Source: Bacteroidales bacterium (GTDB lineage: Bacteria > Bacteroidota > Bacteroidia > Bacteroidales > F082). From it: a stretch of 64,000 nt of DNA. The position numbers and the translations under genes are program-made. Under the pieces are notes generated by a model. The model did not search any database. It saw only the letters and a list, made by a program, of their open reading frames with translations, and was not told the origin of the DNA. Below are positions 51,792 to 61,139 of this stretch, one piece after another (within the stretch, counting starts at the first letter, position 1; each line of letters begins with the position of its first letter). The DNA is taken from contig JACCQN010000012.1 in NCBI GenBank assembly GCA_015709215.1, positions 1 through 64,000 on the forward strand. The letters run 5' to 3'.

Positions 51792-53480
51792 TTAAACTTT
51801 TGAGGTGCTAATAAAACGGAAATATTCTTTCAATTGCTCTGAACTTACTTCCGGTGGTGTTTTTATTTCCAGAATAACGGCACTTTCGGAAGGGCTGAAA
51901 AACTGAGGCAAAACATTTTTTAACTCTTTGCTGTTGTTGGCCTCAAAGTAGCGGAGCTGATTGAGTTCGGCAATAGGTTTGGCGCTGGTTTGATGACGGG
52001 CTTCAAAATAATTTTCGAGTAATCCCGTGGTTTGAGGTCCGTCGATGAACCGAAAAATACCACCTCCCTGATTGTTGATAACAATCACCCTGAGTTGGGC
52101 AGAAAGGTGGTTGTTCCAGAATGCATTGGAGTCGTAAAAAAAGGCCAGATCACCAGTAATCAGTAAAGTAGGTTCATCTTTTGCAAAGCAAGCACCGGCT
52201 GCAGTTGAGGTGCAGCCATCGATACCACTTGTTCCGCGGTTTGAGAAACACTTTATCTCCGATACAAAATCAAAAAGTTGTGCATAGCGAACCGGTGTGC
52301 TGTTTGCCAGGTGGAGTGTATAATGGGATGGGAGTTCTTTAAAAATTTCATTAAAAGCAACGATATCCGACCAGGGTGCTGAATTTAAATATTCACGATG
52401 AATTGCTTTTGAGCGTGCATAAACAGCCTGCCATTTTGAGGCAAAATCACCTTTTCCTTTTAGCGCTAGAGGGACGAAAGATTCCAGAAAAACTTCCGGA
52501 CTCATTGGAATCCCAATACTTAAATGCTGAAAAGTATCTTTTTGAAAATCAACAGGATCAATATGCCAATGTGTTTTGATTGCCGCCTTTCGCAGGAAAC
52601 TTTTTACCTTTTTCGAAACGACATGGCCGCCAAAACTGATCAACAAATCGGGTTCGTAAGCATTTATCTCAGAACCGATAAGCGCAAGACAGCGATCGAT
52701 CGTTTGGATAAAATGAGGATGATCAAGGTTTGAAGTGGTTTCAGTGAGGATAACAACCGAAGGATCAGCTGACAGCATTTCCAGCCAATATTTTGTTTGG
52801 TGATCCGGATGTTGCTGCCCAACAAGGATCATTTTACGCTTACTTTGTTGCCATCTGGCTTTTAGCTTTTCCAGCAGCACATCCGGCAGTGTTTGCTTTA
52901 CAATGCTTATTTCTATTGATTTTGGCTGGTGATCGCTTTCCAGCCGGAAACCATACAGGGGTTCGGTAAAGGGCAGATTCAAATGCACAGGCCCGGCATC
53001 AGGGAAAGTAGTTGCGTTGATTGCTTCTGAAATCAGGCGGTCGTTGTACCATAAATCATCGCTCGAATTGATACTTTCGGGAAGTTCAAAGCTGGCCTTT
53101 ACATAGTTTTTAAACACTTCTTTTTGCCTGATAGTTTGTCCGTCGCCCTGATCGATCCATTCAACCGGACGATCTGCCGTTAAAACCAACAGTGGCACTT
53201 TTTGATAAAACGCCTCGGCAACAGCAGGTGCATAATTCAGCGCTGCAGAACCGGAAGTGCAAACAATGGCTACAGGTTTTTGCAAGTTGAGTGCCATCCC
53301 CAGCGCAAAAAATGCCGCGCTGCGCTCATCCACAATCACGAGGCATTCAAAAAACGGATCTTTACAAAATACGTTTATTACCGGAGCATTGCGCGATCCG
53401 GGCGAAACAATAAGATGTTTAATACCTCTGGCCTTCATGAGTTTGGCCAGGCTGAGTAATCCGGTTTTTAAGTTTTCCAT
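51792..53480 (-). CDS. menD: SEPHCHC synthase (MenD)
   Basis: Thiamine-diphosphate enzyme joining isochorismate and 2-oxoglutarate. From ATG 53480 it is about 562 residues; a longer in-frame start (53552) would overlap menF and lacks conservation. VSPGSRNAPVINVF, TSGSAALNYAPAVAEAFY, NRGTSGIDGCTSTAAG and the TPP motif TGDLAFFYDSNAFWNN are all present. It starts 17 bp after menF. Confidence 0.95.
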   Translation of the reverse strand: MENLKTGLLSLAKLMKARGIKHLIVSPGSRNAPVINVFCKDPFFECLVIVDERSAAFFALGMALNLQKPVAIVCTSGSAALNYAPAVAEAFYQKVPLLVLTADRPVEWIDQGDGQTIRQKEVFKNYVKASFELPESINSSDDLWYNDRLISEAINATTFPDAGPVHLNLPFTEPLYGFRLESDHQPKSIEISIVKQTLPDVLLEKLKARWQQSKRKMILVGQQHPDHQTKYWLEMLSADPSVVILTETTSNLDHPHFIQTIDRCLALIGSEINAYEPDLLISFGGHVVSKKVKSFLRKAAIKTHWHIDPVDFQKDTFQHLSIGIPMSPEVFLESFVPLALKGKGDFASKWQAVYARSKAIHREYLNSAPWSDIVAFNEIFKELPSHYTLHLANSTPVRYAQLFDFVSEIKCFSNRGTSGIDGCTSTAAGACFAKDEPTLLITGDLAFFYDSNAFWNNHLSAQLRVIVINNQGGGIFRFIDGPQTTGLLENYFEARHQTSAKPIAELNQLRYFEANNSKELKNVLPQFFSPSESAVILEIKTPPEVSSEQLKEYFRFISTSKV

Positions 53481-53497
53481 GCCGCAAAGGTCTGTAT

Positions 53498-54574
53498 TTA
53501 TTTCGAAAAAACCGCTAACATGGTTTGTGCTTTCAATTCGGTTTCTTCCCATTCTTTAAAAGAATCTGAATCAGCCGTAAGTCCTCCGCCAACATAAATA
53601 TAAGCCAGATTATTGATCACTTGCATGCATCTTAAGTTTACATATAGCCGTATGTTGCCAGCCTGATCAACTGCACCTAGAAATCCTGTGTAATAAGCTC
53701 TTTCGTGAGTTTCGGATGAAGTGATAAGTGCTCTGGCTGCTTGTTTGGGTTGTCCGCAAACTGCCGGAGTTGGATGTAAAGCACGTGCCAGGGTCAAAGG
53801 AGCGTGTATATCGGACAAAGCAAATCGAAAGTGATTGACCAGATGGGCGACTTGCCCGGCAGTTTTAGTTGTGAGCTCACCCTGATGCAGCCATTTTAAC
53901 TGAAATTGGTGTAATATTTCCAGAATATTTCGGCGGACATAGGCTTGTTCGACAAGCTCTTTCTGTTTCCATTCAAAGTTTTCCCCAGTTTTGTCTTGTT
54001 TAGCTTGCGTGCCCGCCAGCGCCATTGTTTCTCCCACACCATTGGCATAGCTCACTAAAACTTCGGGCGTAGCGCCCAACCAAAAATGATTGATATCCAG
54101 CGCAATGAAATACACAAAAGCTTCCGGATATTTTTCACATAATCGCTTATAATGTGCTGTCCAATCGTAATTTGAAGGAATATCTTTTGAAATCACCCGC
54201 GACAAAACAATTTTGTCCAGTGCGGATTGTTTCATCTGATTTATCAGCTGACTTACTTTTTCAAGATATGCTTCTTTACCAATGATTTCGGGTTGTTGAC
54301 TGCTCAGCCGCAGCTCACTTTTTTTTGATGTCACTTCCTTGAAATCATTTGGGCCTGTATATTTCTTATAAGTAATGTAAGCCAATTCCGGAAAGGAAAC
54401 AGATTCAATGAACGGAGCCAGAATAAAGGCATCTTTAAGTGATTTATCATCGATTTGTTGTTTAACAAATACCCCATCATAAAAAAGCTGGGGTTCAATC
54501 TGGCCGGGCAATCGGAAAGCAACAAAACTTTGCTGATGGTTAAGAAGCTTATGAATTGCGTCATTGACATTCAT
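53498..54574 (-). CDS. menF: Isochorismate synthase (MenF)
   Basis: Chorismate-binding enzyme of 358 residues. The core has KIVLSRVISKDIP, FWLGATPEVLVSY, GTQAKQ, HPTPAVCGQPKQAA and the C-terminal GGGLTADSDSFKEWEETELKAQ. The N-terminus (MNVNDAIHKLL) is short. Neighbours make the menaquinone role safer than a siderophore role. It starts 5 bp after the thioesterase. Confidence 0.93.
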   Translation of the reverse strand: MNVNDAIHKLLNHQQSFVAFRLPGQIEPQLFYDGVFVKQQIDDKSLKDAFILAPFIESVSFPELAYITYKKYTGPNDFKEVTSKKSELRLSSQQPEIIGKEAYLEKVSQLINQMKQSALDKIVLSRVISKDIPSNYDWTAHYKRLCEKYPEAFVYFIALDINHFWLGATPEVLVSYANGVGETMALAGTQAKQDKTGENFEWKQKELVEQAYVRRNILEILHQFQLKWLHQGELTTKTAGQVAHLVNHFRFALSDIHAPLTLARALHPTPAVCGQPKQAARALITSSETHERAYYTGFLGAVDQAGNIRLYVNLRCMQVINNLAYIYVGGGLTADSDSFKEWEETELKAQTMLAVFSK

Positions 54575-54579
54575 TCCAA

Positions 54580-55008
54580 TTATTTTTGGCTGTTACGTGG
54601 GAGAATGAAATTTGTGATTCGGCAGCTTGATACCAATTGTCCGTCTTCATCTTTGATGTCAATATTCCACAGATGTGTGTTTTTCCCCTGGTGGATGATC
54701 ATTGCTTCACCAATGACCCATCCTTTGCGGCCGGCTCGCACATGGTTAGCGCTCAAATGAGAACCTCTAACTTCATAATGATCGAGTCCGACCATAAAAG
54801 CCGATCCCAGCCCGCCCAGAGTTTCGGCCAGAGCCAGGCTACTGCCGCCATGTAATATTCCTATTGGTTGCATGGTGTTTTCGTTTACGGGCATTCTGGC
54901 TTTTACGTATCCCTGACGGATTTCGAGGTATTCAATGCCTAGCTGAGCCATCAGCGTATTGGCATTCATTTTGTTAAGCTCTTTGAGACTTGTCTTTGAG
55001 TTGATCAT
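54580..55008 (-). CDS. menI: Hotdog-fold thioesterase, probable DHNA-CoA thioesterase
   Basis: 142 residues of the PaaI/MenI hotdog family. GILHGGSSLALAETLGG carries the catalytic Glu (HGGxxxxLAE), then VRGSHLSANHVRAGRKGWVIGEA. In the men cluster it should release DHNA from its CoA ester; by sequence alone it could be another PaaI-type enzyme. It lies 12 bp after comM. Confidence 0.9.
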   Translation of the reverse strand: MINSKTSLKELNKMNANTLMAQLGIEYLEIRQGYVKARMPVNENTMQPIGILHGGSSLALAETLGGLGSAFMVGLDHYEVRGSHLSANHVRAGRKGWVIGEAMIIHQGKNTHLWNIDIKDEDGQLVSSCRITNFILPRNSQK

Positions 55009-55020
55009 GATATTATTGCT

Positions 55021-56559
55021 TTAAGTGCCCCAGGTTTCCCTGTCGAGGCTTCGGTAATTGATGGCTTCGGCCAAATGTTCTGTTTTAATGTGCTCGCTTT
55101 GTTCCAGATCGGCAATAGTCCGTGAAACTTTAAGGATACGATCGTAGGCTCTGGCCGAAAGACTTAATCTTTCCATAGCATTCTTTAAGAGTGCCCTGCC
55201 GGTATCGTCAATTTCGCAAACCTGATTCAGCAGCTTGCTGCTCATTTGGGCATTGGCGTGAATACTTGGATTGTTGGCAAAACGTTGTTCCTGAATCTTT
55301 CGGGCTTGAATCACTCTTTCCCTGATCAGGTGGCTTTCTTCTCCTCTGCGGTGTTCTGTCAAATCTTTGAAAGCTACCGGCACCACTTCCACATGTAAGT
55401 CGATGCGATCCATTAGCGGCCCGGAAATTTTATTTAAATATTTTTGAACCAGACCCGGGGCACACACGCAATCCTGATCGGGATGGTTGTAATAACCACA
55501 GGGACAAGGGTTCATGGCGGCGATCAGCATGAAACTTGCCGGGAAATCAACAGAAATTCTGGCACGCGAAATTGTCACTACCCGATCTTCCATGGGTTGA
55601 CGCATCACCTCCAACACCGAACGTTTAAATTCAGGCAGCTCGTCCAGAAAAAGCACACCGTTATGTGCCAATGAAATCTCGCCTGGCTGTGGATAAGTGC
55701 CGCCGCCAACCAGCCCTGCATCAGAGATCGTATGATGCGGACTGCGGAATGGCCGGGTTGAGACAAGCGATGTGTTTTGACCTAAAATTCCTGAAACAGA
55801 GTGAATTTTGGTGGTTTCGAGGGCTTCTTCCAAACTTAAGGGAGGCAGGATGGAAGGGAGCCTTTTGGCAAGCATAGTTTTACCCGAACCAGGAGGTCCG
55901 ATGAGGATGACATTATGCCCGCCAGCAGCCGCTATTTCAAGTGCTCTTTTAATATTTTCCTGTCCTTTTACATCTGAAAAATCAAATTCATAAGGATTTC
56001 GTCCATTTAAAAAATCGTCTGAAATATTTGGTTTGGTTGCTTCCAGCTGTTTTGTTCCATTCAAAAAGTCGATCACATCCAGGATGCTGGAAGCGCCGTA
56101 AACGTCAACCTGCTCAACTACTGCTGCTTCGGCGGCATTTTCGATTGGGAGAATCAAGCCTTTGAAACCTTCCTGCATGGCTTTGATGGCAATGGGCAAG
56201 GCGCCTTTGATGGGTTTTAAACCGCCGTCGAGCGATAATTCGCCCATGATGATAAACTCATCCAGCCGGCTATGCTCCACCTGACCCGAAGCGGCCAGAA
56301 TGCCAATGGCAATAGGCAAATCATATGCGGAACCTTCCTTGCGGATATCAGCCGGCGCCATATTGATCACAATTTTTTGTTTGGGGTATTTGTATCCTAC
56401 ATTGCTGAGGGCAGCCTCAATGCGCTGCTGGCTTTCCTTTACGGCACTGTCGGGCAAGCCTACCAAAAAAAACTGAATACCCTTGTCGATGTTTACCTCA
56501 ATGGTGATGGGAATGGCTTCGATGCCAAAAAGTGCGCTTCCGTGTGTTTTTACAAGCAT
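55021..56559 (-). CDS. comM: YifB/ComM-family Mg-chelatase-like AAA+ ATPase
   Basis: 512 residues: an N-terminal Lon-protease-like S16 region (GIEAIPITIEVNIDKGIQFFLVGLPD), then the AAA+ domain with Walker A GPPGSGKTMLAKRLPSILPP and Walker B HNGVLFLDELPEF. The four-Cys loop NPCPCGYYNHPDQDCVC and SGPLMDRIDLHVEV follow. ComM drives branch migration in transformation; many species without competence keep it. It heads the men transcript (promoter TATTTTTG, 56598-56591). Confidence 0.93.
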   Translation of the reverse strand: MLVKTHGSALFGIEAIPITIEVNIDKGIQFFLVGLPDSAVKESQQRIEAALSNVGYKYPKQKIVINMAPADIRKEGSAYDLPIAIGILAASGQVEHSRLDEFIIMGELSLDGGLKPIKGALPIAIKAMQEGFKGLILPIENAAEAAVVEQVDVYGASSILDVIDFLNGTKQLEATKPNISDDFLNGRNPYEFDFSDVKGQENIKRALEIAAAGGHNVILIGPPGSGKTMLAKRLPSILPPLSLEEALETTKIHSVSGILGQNTSLVSTRPFRSPHHTISDAGLVGGGTYPQPGEISLAHNGVLFLDELPEFKRSVLEVMRQPMEDRVVTISRARISVDFPASFMLIAAMNPCPCGYYNHPDQDCVCAPGLVQKYLNKISGPLMDRIDLHVEVVPVAFKDLTEHRRGEESHLIRERVIQARKIQEQRFANNPSIHANAQMSSKLLNQVCEIDDTGRALLKNAMERLSLSARAYDRILKVSRTIADLEQSEHIKTEHLAEAINYRSLDRETWGT

Positions 56560-56590
56560 AGCCGGTGAGTCGTTTTAAACCTTGTTTGCA

Positions 56591-56598
56591 CAAAAATA
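56591..56598 (-). promoter_or_regulatory. Candidate promoter of comM-men
   Basis: TATTTTTG on the minus strand matches the -7 consensus, 32 bp before the comM start; a TTTG is 15 bp farther up. Confidence 0.5.
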
Positions 56599-56647
56599 CA
56601 GAATTACGGCTTTCAAAGCGTTAAAACTTTAAAGAACCTTAGGATTC

Positions 56648-57655
56648 TTATTTTCGAGCAGGTTTATAGCGCGCTTCCATGAGTATGGTTTGCGAATCAT
56701 GTGCTTCGATAAGTTTTCTGATACAGAAATTGGGATGATTGTTGGCATAGCTTCTTATAAGCTGTAAGCCCATAAACTCACCTAATCGGGCAGGTGCTTC
56801 TGACCCAAAATCCTGAGTAAAAGGGCCATCGGCAAAAAGTTTTTTGAATAACTCGTAATTATTGGAATAGAGCAGCTGATCTCCAACCAGAAAAGCCCAT
56901 ATCTCACCTTCGTGTGCTTTGGCCCAGTCCAGTTGTTCAGGCTTGTACGACAGCAGTATCTCATCCGTTATTTGCGGAAGGAGCGCTTCAATGAAAAGTA
57001 GTTTTTTGCCTGCCATCACCATCTCATCCAAAATGGTGGTGGCTTTGGGCTGTGGGGGCAGGTATGCATCATAAATAGCAGCTGCAACATCGCGTGCTAT
57101 AAAATCGGGCTGCATGCTAAAAGTTAGATACTTCGGAATAGCAAGTTGCGTATAAGCTTTTGTTTCGCTGCCTAAATAATTGTCGAGGCCAATGGCTATG
57201 GCATTTTGACCGGCAATTACAGGTATTTCGTGACTTACTCCTGAAATATAAGTATATACCTGAGGCAGCGGAATGGCGGGATAAAAATGCTCGAAATGCT
57301 GAAATAGGGGAAGCAGGTCTTTTTCAAGCTGCTTGTTGTCGGGAAAAATTTTCCGGGTTTGTTTGTTTAGACTCAGCAAAAAAGTGTCAGTCACAAAGTT
57401 GTAAATCTGCAATACATTTTCAGTATCATTGAGATCGGCAAGCAAAAACTGTGGAAATTCGGGTTGAAGCCTCAAAAGTTCTTCTTTCAGCTTTGTGGTG
57501 TCGGCTTCAAAAAGTGCTTTACCATAAGCTTTTATCTCTATTTTCCGGGTGTTGAGCTTGTCAGTATCAATATCAAACTTGTCGCGGTAGCTATTTTCGC
57601 AGGCGAAAAGTGATAGGGCAATAAGCAATAAAACGAACAGCTTGTTGTATTTCAT
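56648..57655 (-). CDS. gldB: Gliding-motility lipoprotein GldB
   Basis: 335 residues from ATG 57655: lipoprotein signal with lipobox (LSLFAC, Cys19) and the GldB body (RKIEIKAYGKALFEADT, FYPAIPLPQVYTYISG, AIAIGLDNYLGS and the C-terminal NHPNFCIRKLIEAHDSQTILMEARYKPARK, in part). GldB is needed for gliding and for T9SS-linked secretion in Flavobacterium; many non-gliding species keep it. A longer in-frame start (57679) adds 8 residues before the signal and is unlikely. Confidence 0.93.
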   Translation of the reverse strand: MKYNKLFVLLLIALSLFACENSYRDKFDIDTDKLNTRKIEIKAYGKALFEADTTKLKEELLRLQPEFPQFLLADLNDTENVLQIYNFVTDTFLLSLNKQTRKIFPDNKQLEKDLLPLFQHFEHFYPAIPLPQVYTYISGVSHEIPVIAGQNAIAIGLDNYLGSETKAYTQLAIPKYLTFSMQPDFIARDVAAAIYDAYLPPQPKATTILDEMVMAGKKLLFIEALLPQITDEILLSYKPEQLDWAKAHEGEIWAFLVGDQLLYSNNYELFKKLFADGPFTQDFGSEAPARLGEFMGLQLIRSYANNHPNFCIRKLIEAHDSQTILMEARYKPARK

Positions 57656-57681
57656 GAATTTATCTAAACAAAGGGACATAA

Positions 57682-57709
57682 AAAAACCGCTTCGTGAGAA
57701 ACGGTTTTT
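57682..57709 (-). terminator. Terminator of the barrel-protein gene
   Basis: AAAAACCG (57682-57689) and CGGTTTTT (57702-57709) pair perfectly; on the minus strand a run of T follows. It lies 18 bp after the stop at 57728. Confidence 0.8.
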
Positions 57710-57727
57710 CGGTATAAATAGTATAAA

Positions 57728-58345
57728 TCAGATGATTTTCCATCCGAGTGTTACCATAAATCCATTCGATTTGGAGTCGAATTTTACAGTTTCACCATTT
57801 TCAAGTTGTATATCTGAAATAACATTATTAAGTCCTAAATAGTACTGAATATCAAGTGTAAACATAAAAACATCAACACCGGCACCAAACTGAAATCCCC
57901 ATTGAATATCATTGATATCTGCTTCCTTGATTACTGTTCCTGAATTGAGGGGATTTATTTTTTTGTCTGTATAAATATTTGCCGTAGGACCAGCTTGAGC
58001 ACGAATCTTGGCTAACTTAAGATCTGCAAGTGTAAGCCCGATATACAAAGGAATTTGTAAGGTTTTCAATTCTACTTCATCCTCAATAGGATCAAGATCT
58101 GATAGACTTGGAGATTTGAAAACACCACCAGCAGTGTAGAAGTTGATTTCGGGCTGCACATACCATTTATTTCCAAACCTGACGAAAGCACCATAAAGAA
58201 AACTGCTTTTTAAATCAGAAGTGATCTCGCTTTTATCAACGGAGAGCTTGTTAGAAGTATAACCGATTTTTGGCCCTAAAGAAATCTGTGCTGACAAGGT
58301 AGTAGCCATCAGCATGAATGCAAATGCAAAAAGTATTTTTTTCAT
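57728..58345 (-). CDS. Outer-membrane beta-barrel protein (porin-like)
   Basis: 205 residues: signal peptide (MKKILFAFAFMLMATTLSA) then an eight-strand-like barrel (ISLGPKIGYTSNKLS, WYVQPEINFYTAGGVF, GFQFGAGVDVFMFTLDIQYYLGLN), ending with VTLGWKII, whose last residue is not aromatic. It belongs to the PorT/OMP_b-brl family. Function unknown. A -7 element TACTTTTG lies at 58375-58368, with CTTG 19 bp upstream. Confidence 0.85.
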   Translation of the reverse strand: MKKILFAFAFMLMATTLSAQISLGPKIGYTSNKLSVDKSEITSDLKSSFLYGAFVRFGNKWYVQPEINFYTAGGVFKSPSLSDLDPIEDEVELKTLQIPLYIGLTLADLKLAKIRAQAGPTANIYTDKKINPLNSGTVIKEADINDIQWGFQFGAGVDVFMFTLDIQYYLGLNNVISDIQLENGETVKFDSKSNGFMVTLGWKII

Positions 58346-58528
58346 GGCATATTGTTTTTTGTACAGGCAAAAGTAAATATTTCAATCAAAAAAGCAAGTA
58401 TTTTTATAATTACAACACAACAATTGGTTGTTGCCTCAGGCTATCAACAATTTTTTATTGAAAACTAAGATTAGAGGAAATTGATTTTGCAGCTTTTTTG
58501 GCTAATTTTACGGCCTAAATCAAGCGTT

Positions 58529-59224
58529 ATGAATAAAAAACACTTTTTTGTATTGCTGTTTGCCCTGCTGGTGTTTGTTGGTTCAGCCTCTGCACAGCAA
58601 AAAGCGTTTCAGTTTGGATTTAAAGTGGCACCTTCGATGGGTTGGATAAAACCCAATGCCGAAAAATATGAGCTTGATGGGGTTAAAGCAGGCTTTAACT
58701 GGGGATTTGTGGGTGAGTTTTTCCTGATGGAAAACTATGCTATAGCTACCGGATTTAATGTGATTTACCTGAATGGTGCTTTTACTTATCCTGCTTATTA
58801 CATGGCGGGAAATGAACAATTTATTGGCACAAACAGTCGCGTACTAAAAACAAAATATATCCAGGTGCCTGTGATTTTGAAAATGAAAACCAATGATTTT
58901 AATGGGATTAGGTTTTACGGCGAGCTGGGTTTTGGACTGGGATTTAAGACGGATGCCAAAGCCGAAGATAAAATATTTAATGGCAATGTCCTTGTCGAAG
59001 AAAGTTCAGGCGATGTGAGCAAAGAACTTCGTTTTACGCGTGAGTCGCTGATTTTGGGTGCTGGTGTGGAATATCCGCTTGGGGGGTCAACCTTTATTAC
59101 AGCAGGGCTTCGATTCGATAATAATTTCATCGACATCCTCAAAGATCAAAATGAAGTATATCCCGATATTGAACAAATTGGCATTTCAAACTTTATTGAA
59201 TTTCAGCTGAGCCTGCTGTTTTAA
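58529..59224 (+). CDS. PorT-like outer-membrane barrel protein
   Basis: About 231 residues from ATG 58529. Signal peptide MNKKHFFVLLFALLVFVGSA, SAQ cleavage site, then strands such as FQFGFKVAPSMGWIKPN, NAIATG-type turn, YYAGNEQFIGT and YGELGFGLGFKTDA; it ends with FIEFQLSLLF, an aromatic C-terminal signal. PorT and relatives are needed for T9SS or are simple OMPs; I cannot tell which. It is not paralogous in length to its neighbour at 57728 but has the same fold. Confidence 0.83.
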   Translation: MNKKHFFVLLFALLVFVGSASAQQKAFQFGFKVAPSMGWIKPNAEKYELDGVKAGFNWGFVGEFFLMENYAIATGFNVIYLNGAFTYPAYYMAGNEQFIGTNSRVLKTKYIQVPVILKMKTNDFNGIRFYGELGFGLGFKTDAKAEDKIFNGNVLVEESSGDVSKELRFTRESLILGAGVEYPLGGSTFITAGLRFDNNFIDILKDQNEVYPDIEQIGISNFIEFQLSLLF

Positions 59225-59234
59225 AATCCTGCCT

Positions 59235-60869
59235 GTGAAAATCGCAATAGCACAACTCAATTATCATATTGGCAATTTTGAAGCCAACACCCAGAAAATA
59301 ATTTCTACCGCGAAAAGTTCTCACCAAAATGGTGCTGAGCTTACCGTTTTTGCTGAGCTTGCCGTTTCGGGCTATCCGCCACGCGATTTTCTGGAGTTTG
59401 ATGATTTTATTCAAAAATGTGAGGTACAAATCAATCTTATTGCCGAAGCTTGTTTTGATATTCCATTGATATTGGGATCACCAGTCCGTAACACAACCAA
59501 AAAAGGCAAACCGCTTTTTAATGCGGCAGTTTTCCTTTATCAGGGTCAAAAAGAGTATTTCAGAAAAGGCTTATTGCCCGACTATGACGTTTTTGATGAA
59601 TACCGTTATTTTGAACCGGCCGACAGCTTTCAATGCCTCAAGTTTAATGACCATAAAATTGCTGTAACGGTTTGCGAAGATTTGTGGAATGTTGAGGATC
59701 ATCCGCTTTATGTGAAGCAGCCGATGGAAGATTTGATCCTCGAAAAGCCTGATCTGATAATCAATATCGCAGCTTCACCTTTTGATTATGCTCAGGCCGA
59801 AAAGCGTGAAACAGTGCTTCGAAAAAATGTAGATAAGTACAAGCTTCCATTGGTATATGTCAATCATGTGGGAGCACAAACGGAGTTGCTTTTTGATGGC
59901 GGTTCTATGGTGATGGACGAAAATGGAATGCTTATCAGCAGGCTGAAGTTTTTTGATGAAGAGGTGCAAATCGTTGATGTCGGAATTCAATTTGCCGGCA
60001 ATCAGTTGTCTGTAAGCCTCTTGCCCGAAAAAATTGAGCGCATTCACGATGCTTTGGTAATGGGCGTTCGGAATTATTTTCAGAAGCTCGGTTTTCAAAA
60101 AGCAGTTCTTGGGCTTTCGGGTGGGATCGATTCAGCCGTTACGATGGTGCTGGCGGCACGTGCTTTGGGAAGCGAGAATGTGCATGCAGTGCTGATGCCA
60201 TCGCAGTTCAGTTCCAATCATTCGGTGCAGGATGCCCTGGATCTGGCTAAAAATCTGGGCTCTACATTTCAAATTATTCCCATAAAGGAAATCTATGAAA
60301 GTTTTGAGCATGCGCTTCATGAGGCATTTGTGGGCAAAGCTTTTGATGTGACCGAAGAAAATATTCAGGCAAGGATACGCGGCGCTCTGTTGATGGCTTT
60401 GTCGAATAAATTTGGAATGATTTTACTGAATACCAGCAACAAAAGTGAAACAGCTGTAGGCTATGGCACATTGTATGGAGATATGAACGGCGGGCTTTCG
60501 GTGCTGGGGGATGTTTACAAAACTGAGGTGTTTGAACTGGCTCGTTTTATCAATCGTAAGGCGGAAATCATTCCGGAAAATACGATTATTAAACCACCTT
60601 CGGCTGAGCTGCGACCGGAACAGAAGGATAGTGATAGTTTGCCGGATTATAGCGTGCTCGACAAAATCTTGTTTGCTTATATCGAGCAACGCCTGAAACC
60701 TGAAGCGATTGCCAAACAGGGAATTGATTCAAAGATTGTTGCACATGTATTACGGCTGGTGAATTTAAATGAATATAAAAGACATCAAAGCCCGCCCATT
60801 CTGAGGGTTTCTGCCAAGGCTTTTGGTATAGGCAGACGTATGCCAATAGTAGCCAAATACCTTTCGTAG
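59235..60869 (+). CDS. nadE: Glutamine-dependent NAD synthetase
   Basis: 544 residues. The N-terminal nitrilase-fold amidase supplies ammonia with the triad Glu in VFAELAVSGYPPRDFL, Lys in YFRKGLLPDYDVFDEYRYF and Cys in VTVCEDLWN. The C-terminal synthetase has the P-loop LGLSGGIDSAV, SNKSETAVGYGTLYGDMNGG and KPPSAELRPEQKDSD. It ends NAD synthesis; NadD is at 19.8 kb. Start is GTG 59235, 10 bp after the previous stop. Confidence 0.95.
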   Translation: MKIAIAQLNYHIGNFEANTQKIISTAKSSHQNGAELTVFAELAVSGYPPRDFLEFDDFIQKCEVQINLIAEACFDIPLILGSPVRNTTKKGKPLFNAAVFLYQGQKEYFRKGLLPDYDVFDEYRYFEPADSFQCLKFNDHKIAVTVCEDLWNVEDHPLYVKQPMEDLILEKPDLIINIAASPFDYAQAEKRETVLRKNVDKYKLPLVYVNHVGAQTELLFDGGSMVMDENGMLISRLKFFDEEVQIVDVGIQFAGNQLSVSLLPEKIERIHDALVMGVRNYFQKLGFQKAVLGLSGGIDSAVTMVLAARALGSENVHAVLMPSQFSSNHSVQDALDLAKNLGSTFQIIPIKEIYESFEHALHEAFVGKAFDVTEENIQARIRGALLMALSNKFGMILLNTSNKSETAVGYGTLYGDMNGGLSVLGDVYKTEVFELARFINRKAEIIPENTIIKPPSAELRPEQKDSDSLPDYSVLDKILFAYIEQRLKPEAIAKQGIDSKIVAHVLRLVNLNEYKRHQSPPILRVSAKAFGIGRRMPIVAKYLS

Positions 60870-60872
60870 GGT

Positions 60873-61121
60873 TTAGAGGTTGATGGCTTCTACCGCCTTT
60901 ATCTCGGGTAATGCTTTGCGTATAGTGTTTTCAACACCGTTTTTAAGAGTCATTGTGCTGTACGGACAGCTGCCACAAGCGCCCTTAAGTTCAACGTTTA
61001 CAACCATATCATCCGTAACTTCCACAAAGTTGATGTCGCCGCCATCTTGTTGCAGATACGGACGCACCTGCTCAATGAGGTTCTTCACTTTTTGGGTAAG
61101 CATTTCTTTTTGTTCTGTCAT
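60873..61121 (-). CDS. nifU: NifU C-terminal-domain Fe-S scaffold
   Basis: 82 residues with the CxxC metal site in GACGSCPYSTMTLKNGVE. NfuA/NifU-type domains carry or deliver 4Fe-4S clusters. DGGDINFVEV is the N-terminal signature. It follows Mrp by 18 bp, and both are Fe-S carriers, so co-transcription fits. Confidence 0.93.
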   Translation of the reverse strand: MTEQKEMLTQKVKNLIEQVRPYLQQDGGDINFVEVTDDMVVNVELKGACGSCPYSTMTLKNGVENTIRKALPEIKAVEAINL

Positions 61122-61139
61122 GATCTAACTGTATTATTG

